Positions 49,037-57,566 of a stretch of DNA of 64,000 nucleotides are shown one piece after another. A model generated the notes under the pieces. The model did no database searches and was not told where the DNA came from. It saw nothing but the letters and a program-made list of their open reading frames with translations. The stretch's first letter is position 1; each line of letters opens with the position of its first letter. The translations under genes and the position numbers were made by a program. Where the stretch lies: NCBI GenBank assembly GCA_910577925.1, contig CAJTOI010000008.1, forward strand, positions 1 through 64,000. Reading direction: 5' to 3'. This DNA is from an uncultured Roseburia sp. GTDB taxonomy: Bacteria > Bacillota > Clostridia > Lachnospirales > Lachnospiraceae.

Positions 49037-52000
49037 ATGGAAACCAATTTCGATTATTTATTAAAAAAGAAGAAATTTGCGGCGTTTGCCGCGCAGGCAG
49101 TGGAGGCGGAGAAAAGCATCGCGATCTCTCCGGCAACCTGTGCAATCTTATCGAGGCGGGCGCTGGAACTGGCGGTCCGGTTTGTATTTTCCTATGATGG
49201 GGAGTTGACGCTCCCGTATCGGGATAATGTTTCCAGCCTGATTCATGAGCGCACATTTTGCGATATTCTGGAGCCGAGATTGTTTCCCATGCTGAAATAT
49301 ACGATTCATCTTGGAAATGTGGCGGTACATACAAACAGCAATATCAAACGGGATGAAGCCGTGGTGGCCCTGCGGGACTTGTTTGAGTTTTGCGATTGGA
49401 TTGACTATTCTTATTCTGAGGAGTATACGGAACGATCTTTTGACGAGTCGCTTTTGGCGTCCGGAGATGAGAAGCGTATAAAAGCGGACAAGCTGCGGGA
49501 ATTGTATGATAAGCTGGGCAGCAGGGACAGAAAGCTTGCGGAGATTTTAAAAGAAAACGAAGAACTTCGCAGGCAGATGGCTAAGGAGCGCAGGCAGCAT
49601 AATCAGACCAGAGAGTTTCGTGTCGATGCGATCAGCGAGGCAAAGACAAGGGAAAAATATATTGATGTGGAGCTGCGGGCGGCCGGCTGGATCATCGGGA
49701 AAAACTGCACCGTGGAAGAGCCGGTTACGGGAATGCCGAATGCCACGGGAAAGGGATATGCGGATTATGTCTTATGGGGCAAAGACAATCTTCCGCTTGC
49801 GGTTGTGGAGGCGAAGAGGGTGTCGACCGATGTGATGACGGGAAGCCGGCAGGCAAAGCTTTATGCGGATTGCCTGCAGGAACAGTACGGCAGGCGGCCT
49901 CTCATTTTTATTGCAAACGGGTTTGAGATTTTCTTTACAAATGATTTTCTGGAGCACCCGAGGAGAGAGGTGGCCGGGTTTTTTACACAGGAGGAACTCC
50001 AGCTTGAAATTGACAGAAGAAAGCAGAGAAAGTCTTTAGAACGCATAGAAATCCGGGATGATATCACCAACCGCCCGTACCAGAAGGAGGCGGTCGCTGC
50101 CGTATGCGATGCAATCACAAAAGGGCACAGAAAAATGCTGCTTGTACAGGCTACGGGCTCCGGAAAGACACGGGTGAGCATCAGTATTGTCGATGTTTTG
50201 AGACGTCACAATTATGTCAAAAATATTTTGTTTCTGGCAGACCGGACAGCGCTGGTAAAACAGGCAAAAAACAGCTATACCAATCTGCTGAAAGATTTAA
50301 CGTGCTGCAATCTGACGGAAGAAAAAGATGATCCGGAATCGTCGCGCATGATTTTTTCGACTTATCCCACGATGATGCGTGCCATAGATGAAAAGAAAAA
50401 CAAATATGGCGAAAGATTGTTTGGCCCGGGACATTTTGACTTGATTATCTGCGATGAGGCGCACCGTTCCATTTATAAAAAATATCAGGAGATTTTTGCG
50501 TATTTTGATGCGATGCTTCTCGGGATGACCGCAACGCCGAAAAGCGAAATTGACAAAAATACATATGCTGTTTTTGATCTTGAACGCGATGTGCCTACGT
50601 TTGCATATGAGCTGGAACAGGCGGTTGCGGAGGGATATCTCGTAAGCTATTCTACGCTTGAATATAAGACGAAGATCATGGAGGATGGGATTCGCTATAA
50701 GGATTTATCCGACGAGGAGAAAGAAGCGTATGAGGAAATTTTTGCGGATGACGATACGGTGGATGAGGACATTGCGGCTTCCGCAGTCAATACATGGCTG
50801 TTTAACAAAGATACAATAGATAAGGTCCTGAAAAAGCTTATGGAGGAGGGACTTAAAATCGAGGGCGGCGATAAGCTTGGAAAAACGATTATTTTTGCGA
50901 AAAACAGTCTGCATGCACAGGCGATTGTCGAGAGGTTTTATGTTTTATTTCCGGAGTATGGAGGAGATTTTATCAAGCGGATTGATCACAGTATCAAGTA
51001 TCACGATTCGCTGATTGATGATTTCAGCGTCAGGGATAAACTGCCGCAGATTGCGGTGTCCGTCGATATGCTTGATACCGGGATTGACATACCGGAACTA
51101 TTAAATCTGGTATTTTTTAAAAAGGTCAGAAGCTATGCGAAGTTCTGGCAGATGATCGGCAGGGGGACAAGACTCTGTCCGGATTTGCTCGGGGAGGGCA
51201 TTGACAAAGAGCGGTTTCTTATTTTTGATTTCTGCAATAATTTCGAATATTTCGGGGTGAATAAGGGGGATGACAAAAGCGGCGTTCAGGAAACGCTCTG
51301 TGAAAAAATATACAATACAAAGGCGCAGATTGCCAGAGAATTGCAGGCTCCCACATTTGCTTCCGACGACGCATATATATCGTACCGCGCCGATTTGGTG
51401 GACGGACTGCATCATGCGGTGGTGGAGTTGAATGATAACAGTTTCCGGGTCAAGCGGCATCTGCGCTATGTGGAAACTTATCGGGCGCTTACGAGCTGGA
51501 GCAAGCTTGAAACGGCGGAAATATCGGAGATTAAGAAGCACATCGCTCCGCTTGTCAGGCCGGAGGGAGAGGACGAGCTTGCGAGAAGGTTTGATTATCT
51601 GATATACAGCATTGATCTGGGAATGCTGCAGAGCAAGCGCGTCAAAGAACCTGTTCGCCATGTCATTCAGACGGCCGAGCAGCTGGCAAAAAAATATGGT
51701 AACGAGCAGGTCGCAGCACAGAAGGAGATCATCGAAAAAGTTCAGACAACGGATTTCTGGGACGGCGCGACAATCATTGAACTGGATGAGGTGCGAGCTG
51801 CCATGCGCGGACTGCTCTCGTATCTGGAGAAAAAGCGCAGGAAAATTTACTACACGGATTTTGCCGATACAATTACGGATGTAAAAGAGGGGGATCCGAT
51901 TTATGACAGAAATGATTTGCAGAATTACCGCAAAAAGATCGAGTTTTATCTGAGGGAGCATAAAGACCGGCCGGCGGTATATAAGCTCAGAAACAATAAG

Positions 52001-52387
52001 CCGTTGACGGAAACGGATATGAAAGAACTTGAACATATCTTATGGCATGAGCTTGGTTCCAGGGAGGATTATAGAAAAGAGTACGGTGATACGCCGATCG
52101 GACGCCTGGTCCGGAAGATTGTCGGGGTGGACAAAACGGCGCTTAACGAAGTATTCAGTGAGTTCCTTGCCGAGGAACGGTTAAATCTCAACCAGATGCG
52201 CTTTGTGCGTTTGATTGTTGATTATATCGCGGCGAACGGAAATATCGAGGACAATCAGGTTTTAATGGGCGAGCCGTTCCGGTCAGTCGGGAGTATCACT
52301 GCATTGTTTCAGGACGATATGGGAACCGCAAGACGTATCATGGACGTGGTGGCAGAGATAAAGCGCAATTCGGAAGAAACCGCGTAG
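49037..52387 (+). CDS. hsdR: Type I restriction endonuclease, translocase subunit HsdR
   Basis: The protein has 1116 residues. Residues 1-190 are a DUF4145-like helical region. The PD-(D/E)XK nuclease follows: GYADYVLWGKDNLPLAVVEAKR carries the catalytic Asp, Glu and Lys (22 residues counted from 238). The SF2 translocase has QATGSGKTRVSISI, DEAHRSIYKKY, GMTATPK and MIGRGTRLCPD. The C-terminal 350 residues bind HsdM/HsdS. It cuts unmodified DNA far from the recognition site after ATP-driven translocation. All key motifs are intact, so the system looks functional apart from doubts about hsdS. Confidence 0.95.
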   Translation: METNFDYLLKKKKFAAFAAQAVEAEKSIAISPATCAILSRRALELAVRFVFSYDGELTLPYRDNVSSLIHERTFCDILEPRLFPMLKYTIHLGNVAVHTNSNIKRDEAVVALRDLFEFCDWIDYSYSEEYTERSFDESLLASGDEKRIKADKLRELYDKLGSRDRKLAEILKENEELRRQMAKERRQHNQTREFRVDAISEAKTREKYIDVELRAAGWIIGKNCTVEEPVTGMPNATGKGYADYVLWGKDNLPLAVVEAKRVSTDVMTGSRQAKLYADCLQEQYGRRPLIFIANGFEIFFTNDFLEHPRREVAGFFTQEELQLEIDRRKQRKSLERIEIRDDITNRPYQKEAVAAVCDAITKGHRKMLLVQATGSGKTRVSISIVDVLRRHNYVKNILFLADRTALVKQAKNSYTNLLKDLTCCNLTEEKDDPESSRMIFSTYPTMMRAIDEKKNKYGERLFGPGHFDLIICDEAHRSIYKKYQEIFAYFDAMLLGMTATPKSEIDKNTYAVFDLERDVPTFAYELEQAVAEGYLVSYSTLEYKTKIMEDGIRYKDLSDEEKEAYEEIFADDDTVDEDIAASAVNTWLFNKDTIDKVLKKLMEEGLKIEGGDKLGKTIIFAKNSLHAQAIVERFYVLFPEYGGDFIKRIDHSIKYHDSLIDDFSVRDKLPQIAVSVDMLDTGIDIPELLNLVFFKKVRSYAKFWQMIGRGTRLCPDLLGEGIDKERFLIFDFCNNFEYFGVNKGDDKSGVQETLCEKIYNTKAQIARELQAPTFASDDAYISYRADLVDGLHHAVVELNDNSFRVKRHLRYVETYRALTSWSKLETAEISEIKKHIAPLVRPEGEDELARRFDYLIYSIDLGMLQSKRVKEPVRHVIQTAEQLAKKYGNEQVAAQKEIIEKVQTTDFWDGATIIELDEVRAAMRGLLSYLEKKRRKIYYTDFADTITDVKEGDPIYDRNDLQNYRKKIEFYLREHKDRPAVYKLRNNKPLTETDMKELEHILWHELGSREDYRKEYGDTPIGRLVRKIVGVDKTALNEVFSEFLAEERLNLNQMRFVRLIVDYIAANGNIEDNQVLMGEPFRSVGSITALFQDDMGTARRIMDVVAEIKRNSEETA

Positions 52388-52512
52388 GCGCTATAATGTG
52401 ACCGAAAGTTTGCAATTTTTGACATAAAAGAGAGAAACATGTTATTATTAAGTAGAAACTTAATGTGATTTGTCGCAAACATTATTTGAGAATTGCCGGG
52501 GAGGAGAGAGTT

Positions 52513-53532
52513 ATGGAAAGTTTTGAAGAAAAGGATTCTTTACAGGAAGGGGCGGGAGAAGGATTGGAGAAAAAGACGGCAGAGGTGTGTTCTGAATGTG
52601 GAACACCATTGGAGGAAGGACAGGAGTATTGCCCCAAATGCGGTACGCCCAAAAAGATGGTTTGTGTAAAATGCAAAGCTGAACTTTATGAGGGACAGGT
52701 GTATTGCTCTAAATGCGGGCAAAAGATCGGGGTTGTGACGGACAGTGCAGTGTCATCTGTCAGGAATCCGTTTGATGCAGGGGCAGATAAAGAGAATGTG
52801 AAGAAAAAGAAGACACCGATTATAGTCAGTGCTGCTGTGGTTATTGCCATGCTTGTTATAATTGCCGGAGTAAAACTGGTACCGAAGATTTTTATTGATA
52901 CGGCGGAATATATTGAGCAGGGAGATTTGGAAAAAGCCTGGAAAAAAGCAAAAGATGATGAAGATAAGCAGCTTGTGATAGACGCATATCTTTCAGATGG
53001 AAATTATGAGGAGGCGTATGTAAAGGCACTGTCTGTTTCCGACAAACTTCAGATTAAGACTGAGAATATTGCTGCTGTGCAGGGAGCTTTTTCGGCGGAA
53101 AATCTTAAGAACCCATCGTCATTTTTACTGAGAGATGCATATTATCGTGAAGGAACATCTGATGAGGGTGAGATTAATCGCCAGTTGGTCCTGTATATCA
53201 CCGGTACCAACAGTTATGGGGGGATTGTCAGCAGTTATTGGCTTTATCTGTGGAATAATGAGAATGAAGCATGGGAGTTCTTTACGTCGGTTTTCGACCT
53301 GTCTGATGAAGAATACAGTGAGTACGATGATGATGATGAGAAAATAGACATATTACTTGAGAATATTGCGCGTGAATCAATCAGGAGGGCGATGCGTGAA
53401 GGAACCCAGCTTAATAAAGAAGGAGTCAAAAGAATTAATCAGATGTTTGAGGATGACAAATTAGATCAGGTTGAAATGTTGGATCTGGATCAAATGGAAT
53501 ATGAATCATCTATCGAAAAAGAAGATTTATGA
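52513..53532 (+). CDS. Membrane protein with two N-terminal zinc ribbons
   Basis: The protein has 339 residues. Two zinc ribbons lie at residues 25-75: CSECGTPLEEGQEYCPKCG and CVKCKAELYEGQVYCSKCG, each with two CxxC knuckles. One membrane helix lies at about 100-120, and the rest (about 125-339) is a predicted extracytoplasmic domain of helical repeats and an alpha-beta part, ending in an acidic tail. The layout resembles TcaA-like zinc-ribbon membrane proteins in general plan only. It starts 125 bases after hsdR and overlaps the next small membrane gene by four bases. Confidence 0.75.
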   Translation: MESFEEKDSLQEGAGEGLEKKTAEVCSECGTPLEEGQEYCPKCGTPKKMVCVKCKAELYEGQVYCSKCGQKIGVVTDSAVSSVRNPFDAGADKENVKKKKTPIIVSAAVVIAMLVIIAGVKLVPKIFIDTAEYIEQGDLEKAWKKAKDDEDKQLVIDAYLSDGNYEEAYVKALSVSDKLQIKTENIAAVQGAFSAENLKNPSSFLLRDAYYREGTSDEGEINRQLVLYITGTNSYGGIVSSYWLYLWNNENEAWEFFTSVFDLSDEEYSEYDDDDEKIDILLENIARESIRRAMREGTQLNKEGVKRINQMFEDDKLDQVEMLDLDQMEYESSIEKEDL

Positions 53533-53876
53533 AGAAGAAACTAAAGAAATTTTTACAGTTTATTGCAAATCCAAGACTGCTTTTGTGCGTGGTGATCGCC
53601 TGGTTTATCACAAACGGGTGGTCCTATCTTTTGTTTGGAATCGGAACCTACTTTGAGATTGGCTGGATGGTTGGGATTGCGAGCGCTTATCTGGCGTTCT
53701 TGTGGCTGCCTGTTTCGCCGGAGAAGGTAGTCACATTTGCGATCGCAATCGCATTGCTCCGCTGGCTTTTTCCAAACGATGAGAAAACGCTTGCCGTGTT
53801 GAAACAGTTTCACGAAAAGGCGAAGAACGTAATCAAAAATAAAAAGAAGAATAAAAAGAAAGACGAGGAAAATTGA
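53529..53876 (+). CDS. Small membrane protein with Lys-rich tail
   Basis: The protein has 115 residues, two or three hydrophobic helices (LLCVVIAWFITNGWSYLLFG and a second near IASAYLAFLWLPV), and a strongly basic C-terminus with runs of Lys. I recognise no named family. The ATGA overlap with the zinc-ribbon gene means the two are made together and may form a complex. The gene ends 13 bases before the nitrilase-family gene. Confidence 0.65.
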   Translation: MKKKLKKFLQFIANPRLLLCVVIAWFITNGWSYLLFGIGTYFEIGWMVGIASAYLAFLWLPVSPEKVVTFAIAIALLRWLFPNDEKTLAVLKQFHEKAKNVIKNKKKNKKKDEEN

Positions 53877-53889
53877 GAGGATGGAACCG

Positions 53890-54771
53890 ATGAACAGACT
53901 GAAAATTGCGTTATTGCAGATTACTCCCGGCGGGACGCTGCAGGAAAATCTCGAAAAGGGAATCCGATACTGCAGAATGGCAAAAGAAAAGGGTGCGGAC
54001 ATCGCGCTTTTCCCCGAAATGTGGAGCAACGGATATCGCATCTATGACCGGCCCGTTGACGAGTGGAAAGCGGAAGCGATTGCTGCGGACAGTGATTTTG
54101 TGCATGCATTCGGCTGCCTTGCGGGGGAGCTTCAGATGGCGATCGGGATTACGCTGCTGGAAAAATACGAGAATGCGCCGCGCAACTCTCTTGTCCTTTT
54201 TGATCGGTTCGGCGATCGGAAATTTGTCTACGCAAAAGTACATACTTGCGACTTTGATGTGGAACGGAACTTAACGCCCGGCGAAGATTTCTATGTCACG
54301 GCGCTCGATACGCCCTGCGGCAAGGTGAAGGTCGGCGCAATGATCTGCTATGACAGAGAATTTCCAGAAAGCGCGAGGATTTTAATGCTCAAAGGCGCCG
54401 AGCTTATTCTGGTGCCGAATGCGTGCCCGATGGAGATCAACCGTCTCTCGCAGCTTCGCGGGCGGGCATATGAGAATATGACGGCGATTGCCACCTGCAA
54501 TTATCCTGCGACGGTACCGGACTGCAACGGTGCATCGAGTGTCTTTGACGGCGTGGCGTATCTTCCCGAATGGAACGGTTCGCGGGATACCTGCATTCTG
54601 CAGGCGGGCGGGGAAGAGGGGATTTATTTAGCGGAGCTTGATTTGGAGCAGCTCCGCAGTTACCGTGAAAGCGAAGTACACGGCAATGCATACCGTCGTC
54701 CGAAAAAATACGGGCTCTTAATTGACACAAAGGTTGATGATCCGTTTCTCCGGGACGGTTACAGGGAATAG
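53890..54771 (+). CDS. Carbon-nitrogen hydrolase (nitrilase superfamily)
   Basis: The protein has about 293 residues. It begins LKIALLQITPGGTLQENLE and carries the three catalytic residues: Glu in ALFPEMWSNGY, Lys in KFVYAKVHTCDF, and Cys in GAMICYDREFPES. Such enzymes hydrolyse amides, for example omega-amides or carbamoyl compounds; the substrate is not fixed by sequence. The ATG at 53890 is nine bases after AGAGG and begins the domain, so I prefer it; the ATG at 53881 is an alternative. A strong terminator follows. Confidence 0.9.
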   Translation: MNRLKIALLQITPGGTLQENLEKGIRYCRMAKEKGADIALFPEMWSNGYRIYDRPVDEWKAEAIAADSDFVHAFGCLAGELQMAIGITLLEKYENAPRNSLVLFDRFGDRKFVYAKVHTCDFDVERNLTPGEDFYVTALDTPCGKVKVGAMICYDREFPESARILMLKGAELILVPNACPMEINRLSQLRGRAYENMTAIATCNYPATVPDCNGASSVFDGVAYLPEWNGSRDTCILQAGGEEGIYLAELDLEQLRSYRESEVHGNAYRRPKKYGLLIDTKVDDPFLRDGYRE

Positions 54772-54802
54772 AAAAGTGCGGCATAAGAATATTTTTTGGC
54801 GG

Positions 54803-54838
54803 AGGCCGACCTGTTGTTTACAGGCCGGCCTTTGTTTT
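54803..54838 (+). terminator. Intrinsic terminator after the nitrilase-family gene
   Basis: AGGCCGACCTG pairs with CAGGCCGGCCT (54803-54813 and 54821-54831, one mismatch), followed by TTTGTTTT. Confidence 0.75.
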
Positions 54839-54896
54839 AGCTGGAAACATACCATTTGCGCGCGCTTTTTTTACCGTTTGTGTGTCGATAGCGACC

Positions 54897-54941
54897 ATCC
54901 GTCGAGAATCGATGGATTTCTGTTTCGGGATTCTCTATAAT
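54897..54941 (+). promoter_or_regulatory. Promoter with palindromic operator before the LytTR gene
   Basis: A TATAAT box (54936-54941) precedes the LytTR ATG by 25 bases. Just upstream is an imperfect palindrome, ATCCGTCGA-gaa-TCGATGGAT (54897-54917), covering the -35 region. Autoregulation by the LytTR protein is likely because such proteins bind paired sites near -35. Confidence 0.45.
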
Positions 54942-54966
54942 GAAGCCATGACAGGGAGGTGATGAC

Positions 54967-55407
54967 ATGCAGGTAGAGATAAAGATTGATGCGTCCTGTG
55001 AAAAGCCGAGAGCGATTATCATCACGGATCAGATGACGGAAGAGATCGCGGAGCTTGTAAAAATACTGTCGGGGGAAAAGCATTCCGTGCTTGCAGGGTT
55101 CCGTGAGAGTGGGGTGTTTTTGCTCGAGGAGGCAGAGATCATACGGATTTATGCGGCGGACAGTAAGGTGTTTGCGGAGACGGCCGACGGGGAATATCAG
55201 CTTCGCCTGCGGCTTTATGAACTGGAAGCGCGACTTTGCAGAGATCTGTTTGTGCGCATATCAAACTCCGAGATCATTAATCTGAAAAAAGTAAAGAGGT
55301 TTGATTTGAGCTATGCGGGAACGATCTGTATTTCTTTATCAAACGGTACGGCCAGCTATGTTTCAAGGCGCTATGTCGCGAAAATAAAACAGGTGTTGGG
55401 AATATAA
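54967..55407 (+). CDS. LytTR-domain DNA-binding regulator
   Basis: The protein has 146 residues. The C-terminal 95 residues are a LytTR domain (EAEIIRIYAADSKVFAETAD opening, then LFVRISNSEIINLKKVKRF), a beta-rich DNA-binding fold. The N-terminal 45 residues replace the usual receiver domain, so it is not a classical response regulator. It is paired with a DUF3021 membrane protein 61 bases downstream, a frequent Firmicute arrangement in which the membrane partner is thought to control the regulator. GGGAGGTG precedes the ATG. Confidence 0.9.
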   Translation: MQVEIKIDASCEKPRAIIITDQMTEEIAELVKILSGEKHSVLAGFRESGVFLLEEAEIIRIYAADSKVFAETADGEYQLRLRLYELEARLCRDLFVRISNSEIINLKKVKRFDLSYAGTICISLSNGTASYVSRRYVAKIKQVLGI

Positions 55408-55468
55408 GTGAACGTTTAAACAGGGGAATTTATTTGCGCCGCCGCAGGCGGCGGAACAGGAGGTAAAA

Positions 55469-55954
55469 ATGAAAAAGAAAATTATGCTGACATGTTTGAT
55501 CGGAGCGCTGGCGGGGCACTTTATCAGCAGCGTGATTACAATGACGATTTCATTGTTTGCGGGGGACGGACAGTTTTATCCGGTTGTCCCGGAGCTGATT
55601 AAGGCGTGCGGGTCGGAAATCAATGCGGTATGGATACAGTTTATGTGCTCCTGCCTGTACGGGGCGGCGTGGGCAGGCGCATCGTTTCTGTGGAAAATTG
55701 AGCGGTGGAGTCTGCTGCGGCAGACGGCAACGCATTTTCTGCTCTGTACTACGGCGACATTTCCGATTGCGTATTTTATGTACTGGATGCCGCACAGCAT
55801 AGGCGGGATCTTAAGCTATTATGCGCTTTTCCTGGCAATTTACTGGGGGATCTGGACAGCGGAATATAGCTGTATGAAACGGGAAATAGGCCGGATGAAT
55901 GAGAGACTGGATAAGAGGAATGGAGAATGGGAACAGGAGATACGCAGTCGATGA
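55469..55954 (+). CDS. DUF3021 family membrane protein
   Basis: The protein has 161 residues and four hydrophobic helices (KIMLTCLIGALAGHFISSV at the start). It has the DUF3021 pattern of four helices and a charged C-terminus. Such proteins are encoded beside LytTR regulators and probably sequester or signal to them at the membrane. The preceding GGAGG fits the ATG at 55469. The function of the pair is unknown, though relatives govern competence or cell-envelope genes. Confidence 0.85.
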   Translation: MKKKIMLTCLIGALAGHFISSVITMTISLFAGDGQFYPVVPELIKACGSEINAVWIQFMCSCLYGAAWAGASFLWKIERWSLLRQTATHFLLCTTATFPIAYFMYWMPHSIGGILSYYALFLAIYWGIWTAEYSCMKREIGRMNERLDKRNGEWEQEIRSR

Positions 55955-55960
55955 TGTTAT

Positions 55961-55989
55961 TTGACAATTGTAGTATATACGGGTATAAT
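55961..55989 (+). promoter_or_regulatory. Perfect consensus sigma-A promoter
   Basis: TTGACA (55961-55966), exactly 17 bases, then TATAAT (55984-55989). Both hexamers match the consensus fully. It drives a stretch with no intact gene (see the next feature). Confidence 0.7.
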
Positions 55990-55991
55990 AA

Positions 55992-56377
55992 AACTACAAT
56001 CAATCATGGACCTGCAGTTATTGCGGAAAACTTATTGCAAAAGAGACAATCATAGATGTGTCTACACCGGCTGCCGGTACAGAAACGGAAACTGAAGACC
56101 TCGCAGTTGGGGATTCCAGCAGGTGCGGGACTTTTTTGATCTGGTGAACGTCGTTGGCAGCAGTGGAAATAAATTTTACCTGGAAGTGATGCTCTGTCTG
56201 TTTATATTTATCACCGATCAGTTATATGGCCGCGTTTCGGGAAAGAGACCATTCTTTTCCTTTTCGGAAGAGATGAGTGTGCCCCGAAAAGTATTAAAGG
56301 TATTGGCGTGCGCCGTTCTTGCAATAGTTATTGGCGCTGCTTTTCATTACCTGAGCTATTACACATGGTTTATGTGA
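55992..56377 (+). pseudogene. Decayed zinc-ribbon membrane protein gene
   Basis: One frame reads TCSYCGKLIAKETIIDVSTP, giving a CxxC zinc knuckle, and a polar linker to about 56120. It then continues in another frame as RDFFDLVNVVGSSGNKFYLE with two hydrophobic helices to the TGA at 56375-56377. There is no start codon in the first frame. The simplest reading is a small zinc-ribbon membrane protein broken by a frameshift. The second part alone (84 residues from a GTG at 56123) could be read as a small membrane protein but has no ribosome-binding site. Confidence 0.4.
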
Positions 56378-56406
56378 AGGAAACAGGAATTTGATTTTGT
56401 TTGAGG

Positions 56407-56444
56407 ATAACGGGCTGCACGCATAGCGTGCGGCCCTCTGTTAT
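56407..56444 (+). terminator. Probable terminator after the decayed gene
   Basis: An inverted repeat with core GCACGC/GCGTGC (56417-56422 and 56426-56431) and imperfect outer pairing ATAAC...GTTAT. The T-run is poor, so confidence is low. Confidence 0.35.
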
Positions 56445-56576
56445 GTTATTCCAAGTTTGTTTTTCTTTAATGGTGTTCAATTATGCCGGGGGTGTTGACA
56501 AAAAGCCAAAATGGCTTACACTGAAAAGAGAAGCAACGGATCATTTCCGAAAATTTGTGTGAGAGAGGCAGCGGCA

Positions 56577-57392
56577 ATGGAAGATTATGTAAAGCAGGTG
56601 GCAGTGTTAATCGATGGGGACAATATTTCAGATAAGTATGCCGAGTATATCCGGCAGGAGGCAAGGCAGTACGGAAAGGTGAAAATTCTGCGTCTGTATG
56701 GTTCCGTCAATTCGCCGAGTGTGAAACGGTGGTATCGGGTGATGCCGAAGTACGGGATTTCTCCGGTTCTCCAGATCTGCTATGTACACGGAAAAAGCGT
56801 GGCGGACCAGGCCCTGACGATTGACGCGATGGATATTCTGCACATGGAGAAGATTGATGTGTTCTGTATTGTGTCGAGTGACAGCGATTATACGAAGCTT
56901 GTGTATCGGATCCGGGAGGCGGGCAAGACCGTAATCGGAATGGGGGAACAGAAGACGAAGGAGGCGTTGGCGAACGCCTGTGATGAATTTAAAATCCTCG
57001 ATTTGATTTATAAGGACGAGAGCGCGCAGGAGGAGCCGGCATTCGAGGAGAAGACGGAGCCTGCTGCAGAGGAGATCTATGATGTCTCCGAAGAGGAGGA
57101 CGAGGCAGCGGAAGAGGAAGTCGAGGAGGCGGAGATTAAGATTCCGGATGAGGACGAGATCGTGACATCGATAAGCGCCATGCTAGACTCCGTGGCCGAC
57201 GATAATACGATGGTCAATCTGGCGGAAGTCGGCAAGATGTTAAAGCAGAAATATCAGGGCTTTGATGCGAGAAATTACAATTATCGGAATATGACCCAGC
57301 TGATAAGAAATCACGAGGATGTTTTTGTCTGGAACCGGGTGACGGCGCCGGACGGAATCCATCACATTGTAAATGTCGGGAAAAAGCAGTAA
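56577..57392 (+). CDS. NYN-domain RNase with C-terminal OST-HTH/LOTUS domain
   Basis: The protein has 271 residues. Residues 5-145 form a NYN (PIN-like) nuclease: VAVLIDGDNIS has the first Asp residues and FCIVSSDSDYTKLV the later Asp pair, consistent with a metal-dependent RNase. An acidic linker with many Glu spans 150-205. Residues 205-271 form an OST-HTH/LOTUS winged helix (LAEVGKMLKQKYQGFDARNY) that binds RNA. Such proteins are implicated in RNA processing or defence. I start at 56577 because the domain begins there; GAGAGAGG is upstream. Confidence 0.88.
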   Translation: MEDYVKQVAVLIDGDNISDKYAEYIRQEARQYGKVKILRLYGSVNSPSVKRWYRVMPKYGISPVLQICYVHGKSVADQALTIDAMDILHMEKIDVFCIVSSDSDYTKLVYRIREAGKTVIGMGEQKTKEALANACDEFKILDLIYKDESAQEEPAFEEKTEPAAEEIYDVSEEEDEAAEEEVEEAEIKIPDEDEIVTSISAMLDSVADDNTMVNLAEVGKMLKQKYQGFDARNYNYRNMTQLIRNHEDVFVWNRVTAPDGIHHIVNVGKKQ

Positions 57393-57467
57393 AACGTGTC
57401 GCGATGCGGCACTTTAAAGTTGCTTTGCAGCTTCGGAACAGATGCGTCTGACGACGTAATTTTCAGA

Positions 57468-57519
57468 GGAAAAAGAGGTGCGCCGCGCAGGTTTATTCAC
57501 CCGTGCGGCGCACCTCTTT
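57468..57519 (-). terminator. Bidirectional terminator between NYN gene and chemoreceptor gene
   Basis: A 15-bp stem (AAAGAGGTGCGCCGC with GCGGCGCACCTCTTT) encloses about 18 bases. The T-run is best on the minus strand (CTCTTTTTCC), ending the chemoreceptor transcript; on the plus strand CTCTTTG follows, weaker. Confidence 0.7.
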
Positions 57520-57566
57520 GCATCATGCGGGATAAGCCGCAAAAGCGCGGTGCGCGCCGTTATCTG

